The notes under the pieces were generated by a model. The model made no database searches. It was not told the origin of the DNA and saw nothing but the letters and a program-made list of their open reading frames with translations. Shown one piece after another: positions 57,614-64,000 of a DNA stretch of 64,000 bases. A program made the position numbers and the translations under genes. The DNA comes from a beta proteobacterium MWH-UniP1 (GTDB lineage: Bacteria; Pseudomonadota; Gammaproteobacteria; Burkholderiales; Burkholderiaceae_A), in NCBI GenBank assembly GCA_036362785.1, contig CP143625.1:1179401-1243400 (forward strand), written 5' to 3'. Every line of letters begins with the position of its first letter. The first letter of the stretch is position 1.

Positions 57614-57642
57614 AGATGGGGCCAACCCGCCGAAAATTCAAG
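57614..57642 (-). promoter_or_regulatory. Sigma-32 (RpoH) heat-shock promoter of clpB
   Basis: On the minus strand CTTGAAT (57642-57636) is separated by 14 bp from CCCCATCT (57621-57614); the consensus is CTTGAAA-N11-16-CCCCATNT. The transcription start would be near 57607, giving a leader of about 43 nt that contains GTGGC GAAA GCCAC. Confidence 0.8.
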
Positions 57643-57796
57643 GCTTGAGTCGCAAGAGACTTAATCCCTCAAATCGCTCGAAGTCTTTGTCGAAGGTGAC
57701 CAAACGCAGGCCTGAGCAAACGGCAAAGGCGGCAAGGTAGGCGTCGGTCAGATACTTGGGGGGGGTAATGCAGGTGCCAGAAAGCCTGCGGCTCAT
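57638..57796 (-). pseudogene. VapC-like PIN-domain toxin remnant (C-terminal part)
   Basis: A 52-codon minus-strand ORF reads TPPKYLTDAYLAAFAVCSGLRLVTFDKDFERFEGL, the C-terminal catalytic half of a PIN nuclease: the conserved TDAYLAA aspartate and the TFDKDF pair are intact. The N-terminal half with the first catalytic aspartate is missing and no VapB is visible. An eight-base C/G tract (57757-57764) lies upstream of the conserved part. Its stop codon lies within the clpB -35 element. The rest of 57797-57968 shows nothing recognisable. Confidence 0.7.
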
Positions 57797-57968
57797 CGAG
57801 ACTTATTCAGGAGCTCAAAAAGAGCAGCGTTCGAAGTTAAGGCTTTGGGATATGGCTTTCCAATCGATATCGACGGGAATGCTGGCGCCCTGCGCCCCAT
57901 GCTTTCTTTGGATTGCATAAACTCAAAATTACATAAAAATGCGTTTGTTAGCAATCCCCGCCAGAGAC

Positions 57969-59165
57969 TTAAGTCCGAACCGGACTGCGAGACTCGAGCT
58001 CGTTCACATAAGCCTCCATGCCCTGTGACTCACGCGCCAGGTACCGGGCTACGGCATCTTTGAACCGCGGTTCCGCCAGCCAATGGGCCGAGTAGGTCTT
58101 CACCGGCTCAAAACCGCGGGCAAGCTTGTGCTCGCCCTGGGCGCCACCTTCAAAGCGACGAATCTTCTGGGCAATCGCCCATTCAATGGGCGAGTAATAT
58201 GACACTTCGAAATGCAGGCAATCCACCCGCTCAACTGCGCCCCAATAGCGGCCATAAAGCACGGCATTGCTATGCATAAAAAAGGAAGCGGCGATCGGCC
58301 GCCCTTCCCGCTCGGCAATACAAAGCAACATGTTCTGCGGCATAGATGTGCGCAAATGCTCAAAGAAGGCAAGATTCATGTAAGCCGTTGAGCGGTGTTC
58401 AACATAAGTGCGCTCGTAACACTGATAAAAAAACGCGAGCTCATCTTCTGTGATCTCTGGGCCCTCGATCATTCGGGTCGAGACATTTGCCTCGCGCACT
58501 TTGCGCCGCTCTGCCTTAATCTTTTTTCGTTTGGGCTGCGTGAGCGCAGCAAGATAATCTTCAAACGAGGCGTAGCCAGGGTTTTGCCAATGAAACTGCA
58601 CGTTTTCTCGAACCAGCCAACCCGCGGTTTTGAGTGCATCTAAATCCTGGTCATCGGGAAATAACACATGGGCCGAAGACAAACCGCTGGATTCGACTTG
58701 GGCCTGCAGCCCTGCAATTAATGTTGCTTTCACATCTTTTGGATTCCAAGCGGCCTTGCCCGCCAGTGCACCATCGGCGACGTTCTCGCGTAGCGACGAT
58801 TCACGCACCAACAGCCGCGCACTGGGAATTGGTGAAAACGGAATCGCCACCAAGAGCTTGGGAAAGTAATTCAATCCCGCCCGCTGATAGGCATCGGCCC
58901 AGGCCCAATCAAAGACATATTCGCCATACGAATGGCCCTTGGCATATAGGGGTGCAGCACCGATAAGCTTGCCCGCATCGTCTCGCACCGTTAGCGGAAT
59001 GGGCTGCCAGCCAGTATCGGCCGTGGTGCAGCCCGTTTGCTCTAAGCCAGATAAAAATTCCCAGCGCAGCATGGGGCATGCAGCAGAGGGCGATTCCGCC
59101 AGGTCATTCCACTCATCACAATCGATCTCGGAATACGATCCAGTCAGGGTGAGGTTCAGCGTCAT
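57969..59165 (-). CDS. GNAT/FemAB-like acyltransferase (DUF482, COG3146)
   Basis: 398-residue protein of the family annotated as peptidogalycan biosynthesis/recognition proteins, with a GNAT-like fold. Visible segments typical of the family: CPMLRWEFLSGLEQTGCTTADTGWQP, GLSSAHVLFPD, YQRAGLNYFPKLLVAIPF and YGRYWGAVERVDCLHFEVSYYSPIEWAIAQ, ending near GARGEHKLARGFEPV-like AQGEHKLARGFEPVKTYSAHW. Biochemical role is not established. Monocistronic in appearance. Confidence 0.82.
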   Translation of the reverse strand: MTLNLTLTGSYSEIDCDEWNDLAESPSAACPMLRWEFLSGLEQTGCTTADTGWQPIPLTVRDDAGKLIGAAPLYAKGHSYGEYVFDWAWADAYQRAGLNYFPKLLVAIPFSPIPSARLLVRESSLRENVADGALAGKAAWNPKDVKATLIAGLQAQVESSGLSSAHVLFPDDQDLDALKTAGWLVRENVQFHWQNPGYASFEDYLAALTQPKRKKIKAERRKVREANVSTRMIEGPEITEDELAFFYQCYERTYVEHRSTAYMNLAFFEHLRTSMPQNMLLCIAEREGRPIAASFFMHSNAVLYGRYWGAVERVDCLHFEVSYYSPIEWAIAQKIRRFEGGAQGEHKLARGFEPVKTYSAHWLAEPRFKDAVARYLARESQGMEAYVNELESRSPVRT

Positions 59166-59229
59166 TGGTCTGAGATTTCGGAAGAGAACCGAGGGCCGAA
59201 GGCTGTGAAAGCAACCCCGAGCGACGCCA

Positions 59230-59694
59230 TCACCAGCGCTTTAGCGCTGCCTCGTCTTTTTCTCGGGCCTCGACCCAACGATCGCCTTGGGGGATTGATT
59301 CTTTTTTCCAAAATGGGGCTTTAGATTTCAGAAAGTCCATGATGAAGGCACAGGCTTCAAGCGCGGCCTCGCGGTGGGCGCTGGTCACGCCAACCCAAAC
59401 GATTTCATCGGCAGGCTGTAGCCGACCAATTCGGTGGATGACTCGAGCGTTAAATAAAGGCCAACGGCCCATGGCCTGATCAATAATTTCCTGAATACTG
59501 GATTCGGTCATGCCGGGGTAGTGCTCCAAGACCAGGGTCTTGACCGTATCGCCTTCGTTCATATCGCGGACCGTGCCCACGAAACTGGCCACCGCACCCA
59601 CACGGGTGTCCCACTGGCCATCAGCGGTCTGACGCAAGGCACGCAACTCTGCGCCCACATCAAAGGCCTGCTGCTGAACACGGACCGCTGTCAT
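59230..59694 (-). CDS. moaE: Molybdopterin synthase catalytic subunit
   Basis: 154-residue large subunit of molybdopterin synthase, which inserts two sulphurs into cyclic pyranopterin monophosphate using MoaD thiocarboxylate. Signature segments: VGAVASFVGTVRDMNEGDTVKTLVLEHYPGMTE, RIGRLQPADEIVWVGVTSAHREAALEACAFIMDFLKSKAPFWKKE (catalytic lysines). Start 59694 is one base past the moaD stop; a longer frame to 59931 runs through moaD and is rejected. Confidence 0.95.
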   Translation of the reverse strand: MTAVRVQQQAFDVGAELRALRQTADGQWDTRVGAVASFVGTVRDMNEGDTVKTLVLEHYPGMTESSIQEIIDQAMGRWPLFNARVIHRIGRLQPADEIVWVGVTSAHREAALEACAFIMDFLKSKAPFWKKESIPQGDRWVEAREKDEAALKRW

Positions 59695-59695
59695 A

Positions 59696-59953
59696 TCAGC
59701 CGCCCGTGACTGGCGGAAAGAAGGCGATTTCGTCGCCCTCATGCAGGGCATCGGATTCCTGGGCCATGCGCTGATTGATCGCGCCCCGAATGGCCCGTTT
59801 CGCATCAAGCGCCTGCGACCAAGACTCTCCCCGGCTGCGCAAGTGGTCACGCAATTCGCCAAGCGTGGAGATGTGCTCTGGAATGTCCAGGGTTTCATCT
59901 TCCACTCCGGTGAGTTCACGCAAAGAAGCAAAGAGCTTGAGTCGAACCTTCAT
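59696..59953 (-). CDS. moaD: Molybdopterin synthase sulfur carrier subunit
   Basis: 85-residue ubiquitin-like sulphur carrier. It ends in FFPPVTGG, the diglycine that becomes a thiocarboxylate. N-terminal KVRLKLFASLRELTG is typical. Gene order moeA-moaD-moaE with 45-bp and 1-bp spacings supports one operon. Confidence 0.95.
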   Translation of the reverse strand: MKVRLKLFASLRELTGVEDETLDIPEHISTLGELRDHLRSRGESWSQALDAKRAIRGAINQRMAQESDALHEGDEIAFFPPVTGG

Positions 59954-59998
59954 AAGATTGGGCGTCGAGCAACCGAGTTTTTATTAGCGAGTCGAGTG

Positions 59999-61195
59999 TT
60001 AATTAACGAGTGCAGTGTAAGGAATAAACCGCACAAATTCACCAGCCACAACCGGGGTTGATGCAGGGATTTCGACCAGCCCCGTGCACTGGGTGACCGA
60101 TGAGAGCACCCCGGAATTCTGTCGGCCATGAATCTGGGCCTGCCCCTGCGGATTGATCCAGGCCCGCAAGAACTCCTGACGGCTATCGGGCTTGGGCAAA
60201 TCAAAGGCCGCTGGCACACGAAAGCCCATTGGTGCTTCGGCCTGGCTCCCCATCATGCCCAGCAGGTACGGGCGCACCAGCAGCGCAAAGGTGACCCAGG
60301 CTGCTACCGGGTTGCCGGGCATCCCCATAAAGACCGACTGACCCACGCGGCCAAAGGCAAATGGCTTTCCGGGCTTTACCGAAATCTTCCAAAGATCTAG
60401 CGACCCGAGCGCCGAGATAGCCGCCTTGATGTGATCTTCTTCCCCCACGGACACACCGCCACAGGTCAGAATCACATCGCTTTGCTTTGCCGCCTGCGAC
60501 AGACGACTTTTCGTTTCAGAGAAATCGTCGGGCAGGCAGCCCATATCCAAAACTTCTGCGCCAAGGCCCTGGGCCAGGGCCATGATCATGGGCCGGTTGC
60601 TGTCATAGATCTGGCCAAGGCCAAGTGGTTGGCCAGGCTGTTGCAACTCATCTCCCGATGAAAACACCGCCACTTTGAGCCTTCGGTAGACCGTGAGTTG
60701 CGCCTGACCCACCGAGGCACACAGGGCAATGTCGGCGGCAGAGAGTCGACGGCCTTTGTCTAATATCACCGCACCGCAGGCTATGTCACCGGCACACGGA
60801 CGAATGTTTTGACCAGGCGACACTGACTCTAAACATCTCACCCGCCCATCATCTTGCACCTGAACCTGCTCTTGCATGATGACCGCATTGGCACCGGCAG
60901 GAATCGGCGCACCCGTAAAAATCCGGGCGACGGTGCCTGACACCAAGGGGGTGCCCGGGTGGCCCGCAGGGATACGCTGACTGACCACCAAAGGTTCCAT
61001 GGCGTTGTTCATCTCGACTGCCACACCCGCGTAGCCATCCATCTGGCTATTGTCATAGGCTGGAACATCAATCGGTGAGGTCACTGACGCTGCCAAGACA
61101 CGGCCAAGGGCCTGCTGCAAGTCCACCGACTCGGTCTGACCAACCGGCGATAGCGTTGCCGATAAAACTTCAAGCGCCTGATCGAGCGACTTCAT
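59999..61195 (-). CDS. moeA: Molybdopterin molybdenumtransferase
   Basis: 398-residue enzyme inserting molybdate into adenylated molybdopterin. Motifs: AYDNSQMDGYAG, FTGAPIPAGANAVIMQEQV, SSGDEL, the MPT-binding TCGGVSVGEEDHIKAAI and GMPGNPVAAWVTFALLVRP. It starts three bases after the thrC stop and precedes moaD by 45 bp. Confidence 0.95.
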   Translation of the reverse strand: MKSLDQALEVLSATLSPVGQTESVDLQQALGRVLAASVTSPIDVPAYDNSQMDGYAGVAVEMNNAMEPLVVSQRIPAGHPGTPLVSGTVARIFTGAPIPAGANAVIMQEQVQVQDDGRVRCLESVSPGQNIRPCAGDIACGAVILDKGRRLSAADIALCASVGQAQLTVYRRLKVAVFSSGDELQQPGQPLGLGQIYDSNRPMIMALAQGLGAEVLDMGCLPDDFSETKSRLSQAAKQSDVILTCGGVSVGEEDHIKAAISALGSLDLWKISVKPGKPFAFGRVGQSVFMGMPGNPVAAWVTFALLVRPYLLGMMGSQAEAPMGFRVPAAFDLPKPDSRQEFLRAWINPQGQAQIHGRQNSGVLSSVTQCTGLVEIPASTPVVAGEFVRFIPYTALVN

Positions 61196-61198
61196 GGG

Positions 61199-62650
61199 TC
61201 AGGACAACGCGCGTTCCGAAATAATGCGCTTTAGGTTTGCCACATCCTGGTCAATGTTTTCCACGCGCTGTGGCAAAGACTCCAGGTGTTCAAGCCCCTT
61301 GGGTCTTGGCGCTGGCCGATTGAGCGCCTCTTCAATCGTTTCAGCAAACTTGGCTGGAAGTGCGGTCTCCAAACAAATCATCGGCACACCAGACTCCAAG
61401 TACTGGCGGCCAACAAACACGCCGTCTGCCGTGTGCGGATCAATCACGCGTTGATACTTTTGATCAATCTCACGAATGGTGGCCAGACGATTGGCATGGG
61501 TACTTTTTCCTGAATGAAGGTTCGATTGTTGGACGGCCTGCCATGCAGGCGTGCCGGCAAGACTAAACTGACCGGTCTTTCCCAGCTGCTGCCAGAGCGC
61601 CGCGCAGGCCGCACCGTCTTGGCCAAGAACCACATAGACATAGCGCTCAAAGTTTGATGCTTTGGAAATATCCATCGATGGGCTAGACGTCTGAAAGGTT
61701 TCTTTCGAGCCCCGCACGCGATAAACGCCCGTGCGAAAGAATTCATCCAACACATCGTTTTCGTTGGTGGCCACAATCAGCTTGTGAATGGGCAGCCCCA
61801 TGGACTTGGCCATAAAGCCAGAAAACACATTGCCAAAGTTGCCTGACGGCACCGAGAACGACACGCGATCACCGATCCTTAGCCCATAGGCTTTCACCGC
61901 CGAGAGATAACCCCAGAAGTAATACACCACCTGGGACATGATGCGGGCCCAGTTGATCGAGTTCACTGTGCCAATGCGCCACTTCGCCTTGAATTCCAAA
62001 TCGGCCGACACGGCCTTCACCATGTCTTGGCAATCATCAAACACACCAGACACCGCGAGATTATGAATATTGGGCTCTTGCAGGGAATACATCTGTGCCC
62101 GCTGAAAATCACTCATTCGGCCCTGGGGCGAGAGCATAAAAACCGACACCGCATGCTTATCGCGCATGGCGTATTCGGCGGCACTGCCCGTATCACCAGA
62201 TGTGGCGCCCAGAATATTGAGCTTCTCGCCGCGTTGCGTGAGCACGTATTCAAACAACTGGCCCAGCATCTGCATGGCCATGTCTTTAAAGGCCAGCGTG
62301 GGCCCGTTGGAGAGTTCCAAAATGGCCAGCGGTGCACCCTGCTCCACACCCAGTGGGGTGAGCGGCGCAATATCCGCATGGCCAAACTTCTGAACCGTGT
62401 AGGCCCTGGCACAGAGCTGATCGATCACAGCACGATCAATGTCGTCGGCAAACCGGGAAATGATCTCTGCCGCAAGCTTTGGATAACTCAAGCCAGCAAA
62501 GCCTTGTAAGTCGGCTGCGGTAACCTGTGGAATCGACTTGGGCATGGCCAAGCCGCCGTCTTGGGCAAGGCCCTCTAACAGGATGTCTTGAAACGATCCC
62601 ATGTCCGCGGACGCGCCAGTGCCGCGCGTCGATACATAGTGCAGGCTCAA
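61199..62650 (-). CDS. thrC: Threonine synthase
   Basis: 483-residue PLP enzyme converting O-phosphohomoserine to threonine, of the long type seen in proteobacteria. The PLP lysine is in LSNGPTLAFKDMAMQ and the phosphate-binding loop in GATSGDTGSAAEYAM. Start overlaps the hom stop by four bases, so both are coupled. Confidence 0.96.
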   Translation of the reverse strand: MSLHYVSTRGTGASADMGSFQDILLEGLAQDGGLAMPKSIPQVTAADLQGFAGLSYPKLAAEIISRFADDIDRAVIDQLCARAYTVQKFGHADIAPLTPLGVEQGAPLAILELSNGPTLAFKDMAMQMLGQLFEYVLTQRGEKLNILGATSGDTGSAAEYAMRDKHAVSVFMLSPQGRMSDFQRAQMYSLQEPNIHNLAVSGVFDDCQDMVKAVSADLEFKAKWRIGTVNSINWARIMSQVVYYFWGYLSAVKAYGLRIGDRVSFSVPSGNFGNVFSGFMAKSMGLPIHKLIVATNENDVLDEFFRTGVYRVRGSKETFQTSSPSMDISKASNFERYVYVVLGQDGAACAALWQQLGKTGQFSLAGTPAWQAVQQSNLHSGKSTHANRLATIREIDQKYQRVIDPHTADGVFVGRQYLESGVPMICLETALPAKFAETIEEALNRPAPRPKGLEHLESLPQRVENIDQDVANLKRIISERALS

Positions 62651-63963
62651 GCGAAGGCCTCCATGCGCAGCACCACGGCCTCGGACAGCACGGTGGGCAG
62701 CTTCTCAATCTTTTGAATGGCTTCGCGCATTTTCTTTTCAACACACAAATGCGTGATCAGCACCACATCGGTCTGATCCGACCCTTCGTCTGGTTCACGC
62801 TGAAAAAATGCATCAATCGAAATCTGGCCATCGGCCAGGGCGCGGGTGATGTCGGCCAGCACGCCCGGCTGATCTTTGACACGTAGCCGCAGGTAGTAGC
62901 TGGATTCAATCTGATCAATCGGCACCACCGACAGTGCGTTCATCTGATCGGGCTGGAAGGCCAGGTAGGGCACACGATTGGCTGGATCTGCAGTGAGTGT
63001 TCGGGCCACATCGACCAGATCTGCAATCACCGCACTGGCGGTGGGCTCAGCGCCTGCGCCCTTGCCGTAATACATGGTGTGGCCCACGGCATCGCCCTTC
63101 ACCCAGACGGCGTTCATGGCGCCTTCCACATTGGCGATCAATTTCTTGGCAGAAATCAATGTTGGATGCACACGCAACTCCACGCCATTGGCGTGGCGCT
63201 TGGTAATGCCCAAAAGCTTAATGCGATAGCCCAGCTGCTCGGCGTATTGAATGTCTTTGGCCTGAAGCTTCGAGATGCCCTCGATGTGGGCGCGGTCAAA
63301 CTGCATGGGAATGCCGAAGGCGATTGCCGACATGATGGTGGCCTTGTGTGCCGCATCCACGCCCTCGATATCAAAGGTGGGGTCCGCTTCGGCATAACCA
63401 AGCCGTTGGGCTTCTTTGAGCACATCAGCAAACGGCAGGCCCTTGTCCCGCATCTCGGACAAAATGAAGTTGGTGGTGCCATTGATAATGCCGGCAATCC
63501 ACTCGATACGGTTGGCGGTTAAGCCCTCGCGCAGGGCTTTGATAATGGGTATACCGCCAGCAACGGCTGCCTCAAAGGCCACAATCACGCCCTTTTTCTG
63601 GGCTGCTGCAAAAATCTCATTGCCGTGAACAGCCAATAAGGCCTTGTTCGCCGTGACCACATGCTTGCCATTTTCAATGGCTGCCATCACAAAGTTTTTG
63701 GCAAAACCGTAGCCGCCAATTAATTCCACCACCACGTCGATCTCGGGTGATTTCGCCATCTCCATGGCGTCGGCATAAAACTTGGCCTTGCCACCTGTGA
63801 GCGCGCTGACCTTGGCCGCGTCCAGGTCGGAAACACCAGTAATGGCAATCGGGCGGCCCGCACGACGGGCAATTTCATCGGCATTTCTTGTGAGCACCGA
63901 CCAGGTGCCACCACCCACGGTGCCTGCACCGGCAAGGCCCACGCGCAAGACTGCTTGACTCAT
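62647..63963 (-). CDS. hom: Homoserine dehydrogenase
   Basis: 438-residue enzyme reducing aspartate semialdehyde to homoserine. Rossmann motif VGLAGAGTVGGGTWSVL, catalytic region GIINGTTNFILSEMRDKGLPFADVLKEAQRLGYAEADPTFDIEG and a C-terminal ACT domain (about 355-430) for threonine feedback. GGGAGAG precedes the ATG. The reading frame upstream ends in a TGA overlapping this start. Confidence 0.96.
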   Translation of the reverse strand: MSQAVLRVGLAGAGTVGGGTWSVLTRNADEIARRAGRPIAITGVSDLDAAKVSALTGGKAKFYADAMEMAKSPEIDVVVELIGGYGFAKNFVMAAIENGKHVVTANKALLAVHGNEIFAAAQKKGVIVAFEAAVAGGIPIIKALREGLTANRIEWIAGIINGTTNFILSEMRDKGLPFADVLKEAQRLGYAEADPTFDIEGVDAAHKATIMSAIAFGIPMQFDRAHIEGISKLQAKDIQYAEQLGYRIKLLGITKRHANGVELRVHPTLISAKKLIANVEGAMNAVWVKGDAVGHTMYYGKGAGAEPTASAVIADLVDVARTLTADPANRVPYLAFQPDQMNALSVVPIDQIESSYYLRLRVKDQPGVLADITRALADGQISIDAFFQREPDEGSDQTDVVLITHLCVEKKMREAIQKIEKLPTVLSEAVVLRMEAFA

Positions 63964-64000
63964 GCGGACTCTCCCTGGGCAGCCCCTGCGGCTGGCTGAA
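63960..64000 (-). CDS. C-terminal end of the upstream gene (partial)
   Basis: The minus-strand frame ending at TGA 63962-63960 reads QPAAGAAQGESA and overlaps the hom start by four bases (ATGA), so a coding gene probably runs off the right edge. In related genomes an alanine/aspartate-type aminotransferase precedes hom; that identity is inference from gene order only. Confidence 0.5.
   Translation of the reverse strand, partial: QPAAGAAQGESA

Noticed and set aside
59695-59931. N-terminal extension of moaE to 59931
   Set aside because: It runs through moaD in another frame; MTAVRV at 59694 is the family start.

Overview
The window reads as a chromosomal segment of a betaproteobacterium, most likely order Burkholderiales. 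This rests on gene order and gene families: rpsO-pnp-tpiA-secG-tRNA-Leu-nuoA..N-DUF2818-NUDIX, ilvB-ilvN-ilvC-psd-pssA-leuA, ECF sigma/DUF3619/DUF3106/RDD, clpB, hom-thrC-moeA-moaD-moaE, plus a Bug/TctC-type receptor, a TAXI-type TRAP transporter and a phasin. The assignment is by recognition, not by a database search. Coding density is high and almost all of it is core metabolism.

Left part (1-13.5 kb): the end of ppk1; a divergent iron-type ABC permease/ATPase pair sharing a Fur-box-like promoter; a Pat-type acyl-CoA synthetase/GNAT protein with an overlapping alpha/beta hydrolase; a phasin; a small membrane protein; a DEAD-box helicase with an octapeptide-repeat tail; an IalB-like secreted protein; a Pal-like lipoprotein; and a DUF1289 protein. 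At 13.5-14.9 kb lies the one clearly accessory patch: a decayed hepT toxin gene, a LexA box, an intact hicAB toxin-antitoxin pair and a tRNA-Ser.

Catabolic part (14.9-26.5 kb): a LysR regulator, an orphan tricarboxylate-type receptor, an IlvD/Edd sugar-acid dehydratase, a DHDPS-family lyase and a 3-hydroxyacyl-CoA-type dehydrogenase suggest sugar-acid use. A TAXI receptor and fused TRAP permease are followed by genes resembling L-2-hydroxyglutarate oxidase and glutaryl-CoA dehydrogenase.

Respiratory and housekeeping part (26.5-46 kb, all minus strand): a nearly unbroken co-directional run from rpsO through pnp, tpiA, secG and tRNA-Leu(GAG) into the complete 14-subunit complex I operon nuoA-N, ending with DUF2818 and a NUDIX hydrolase in start/stop overlap.

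Biosynthetic part (46-64 kb): the branched-chain amino acid operon with two phospholipid genes inside it and a previously unlabelled leucine-type attenuator in front of leuA; an ECF sigma factor with a fused DUF3619-DUF3106 protein; clpB with a textbook sigma-32 promoter; a VapC remnant; a GNAT-like protein; molybdopterin genes moaE, moaD and moeA; thrC and hom. No CRISPR array, insertion sequence, prophage or rRNA is visible. The most novel-looking items are regulatory: the leuA leader peptide/attenuator, the LexA-box promoter in front of hicAB with a 16-codon overlapping ORF, and the Fur-boxed promoter that appears to give a leaderless ABC-ATPase mRNA.
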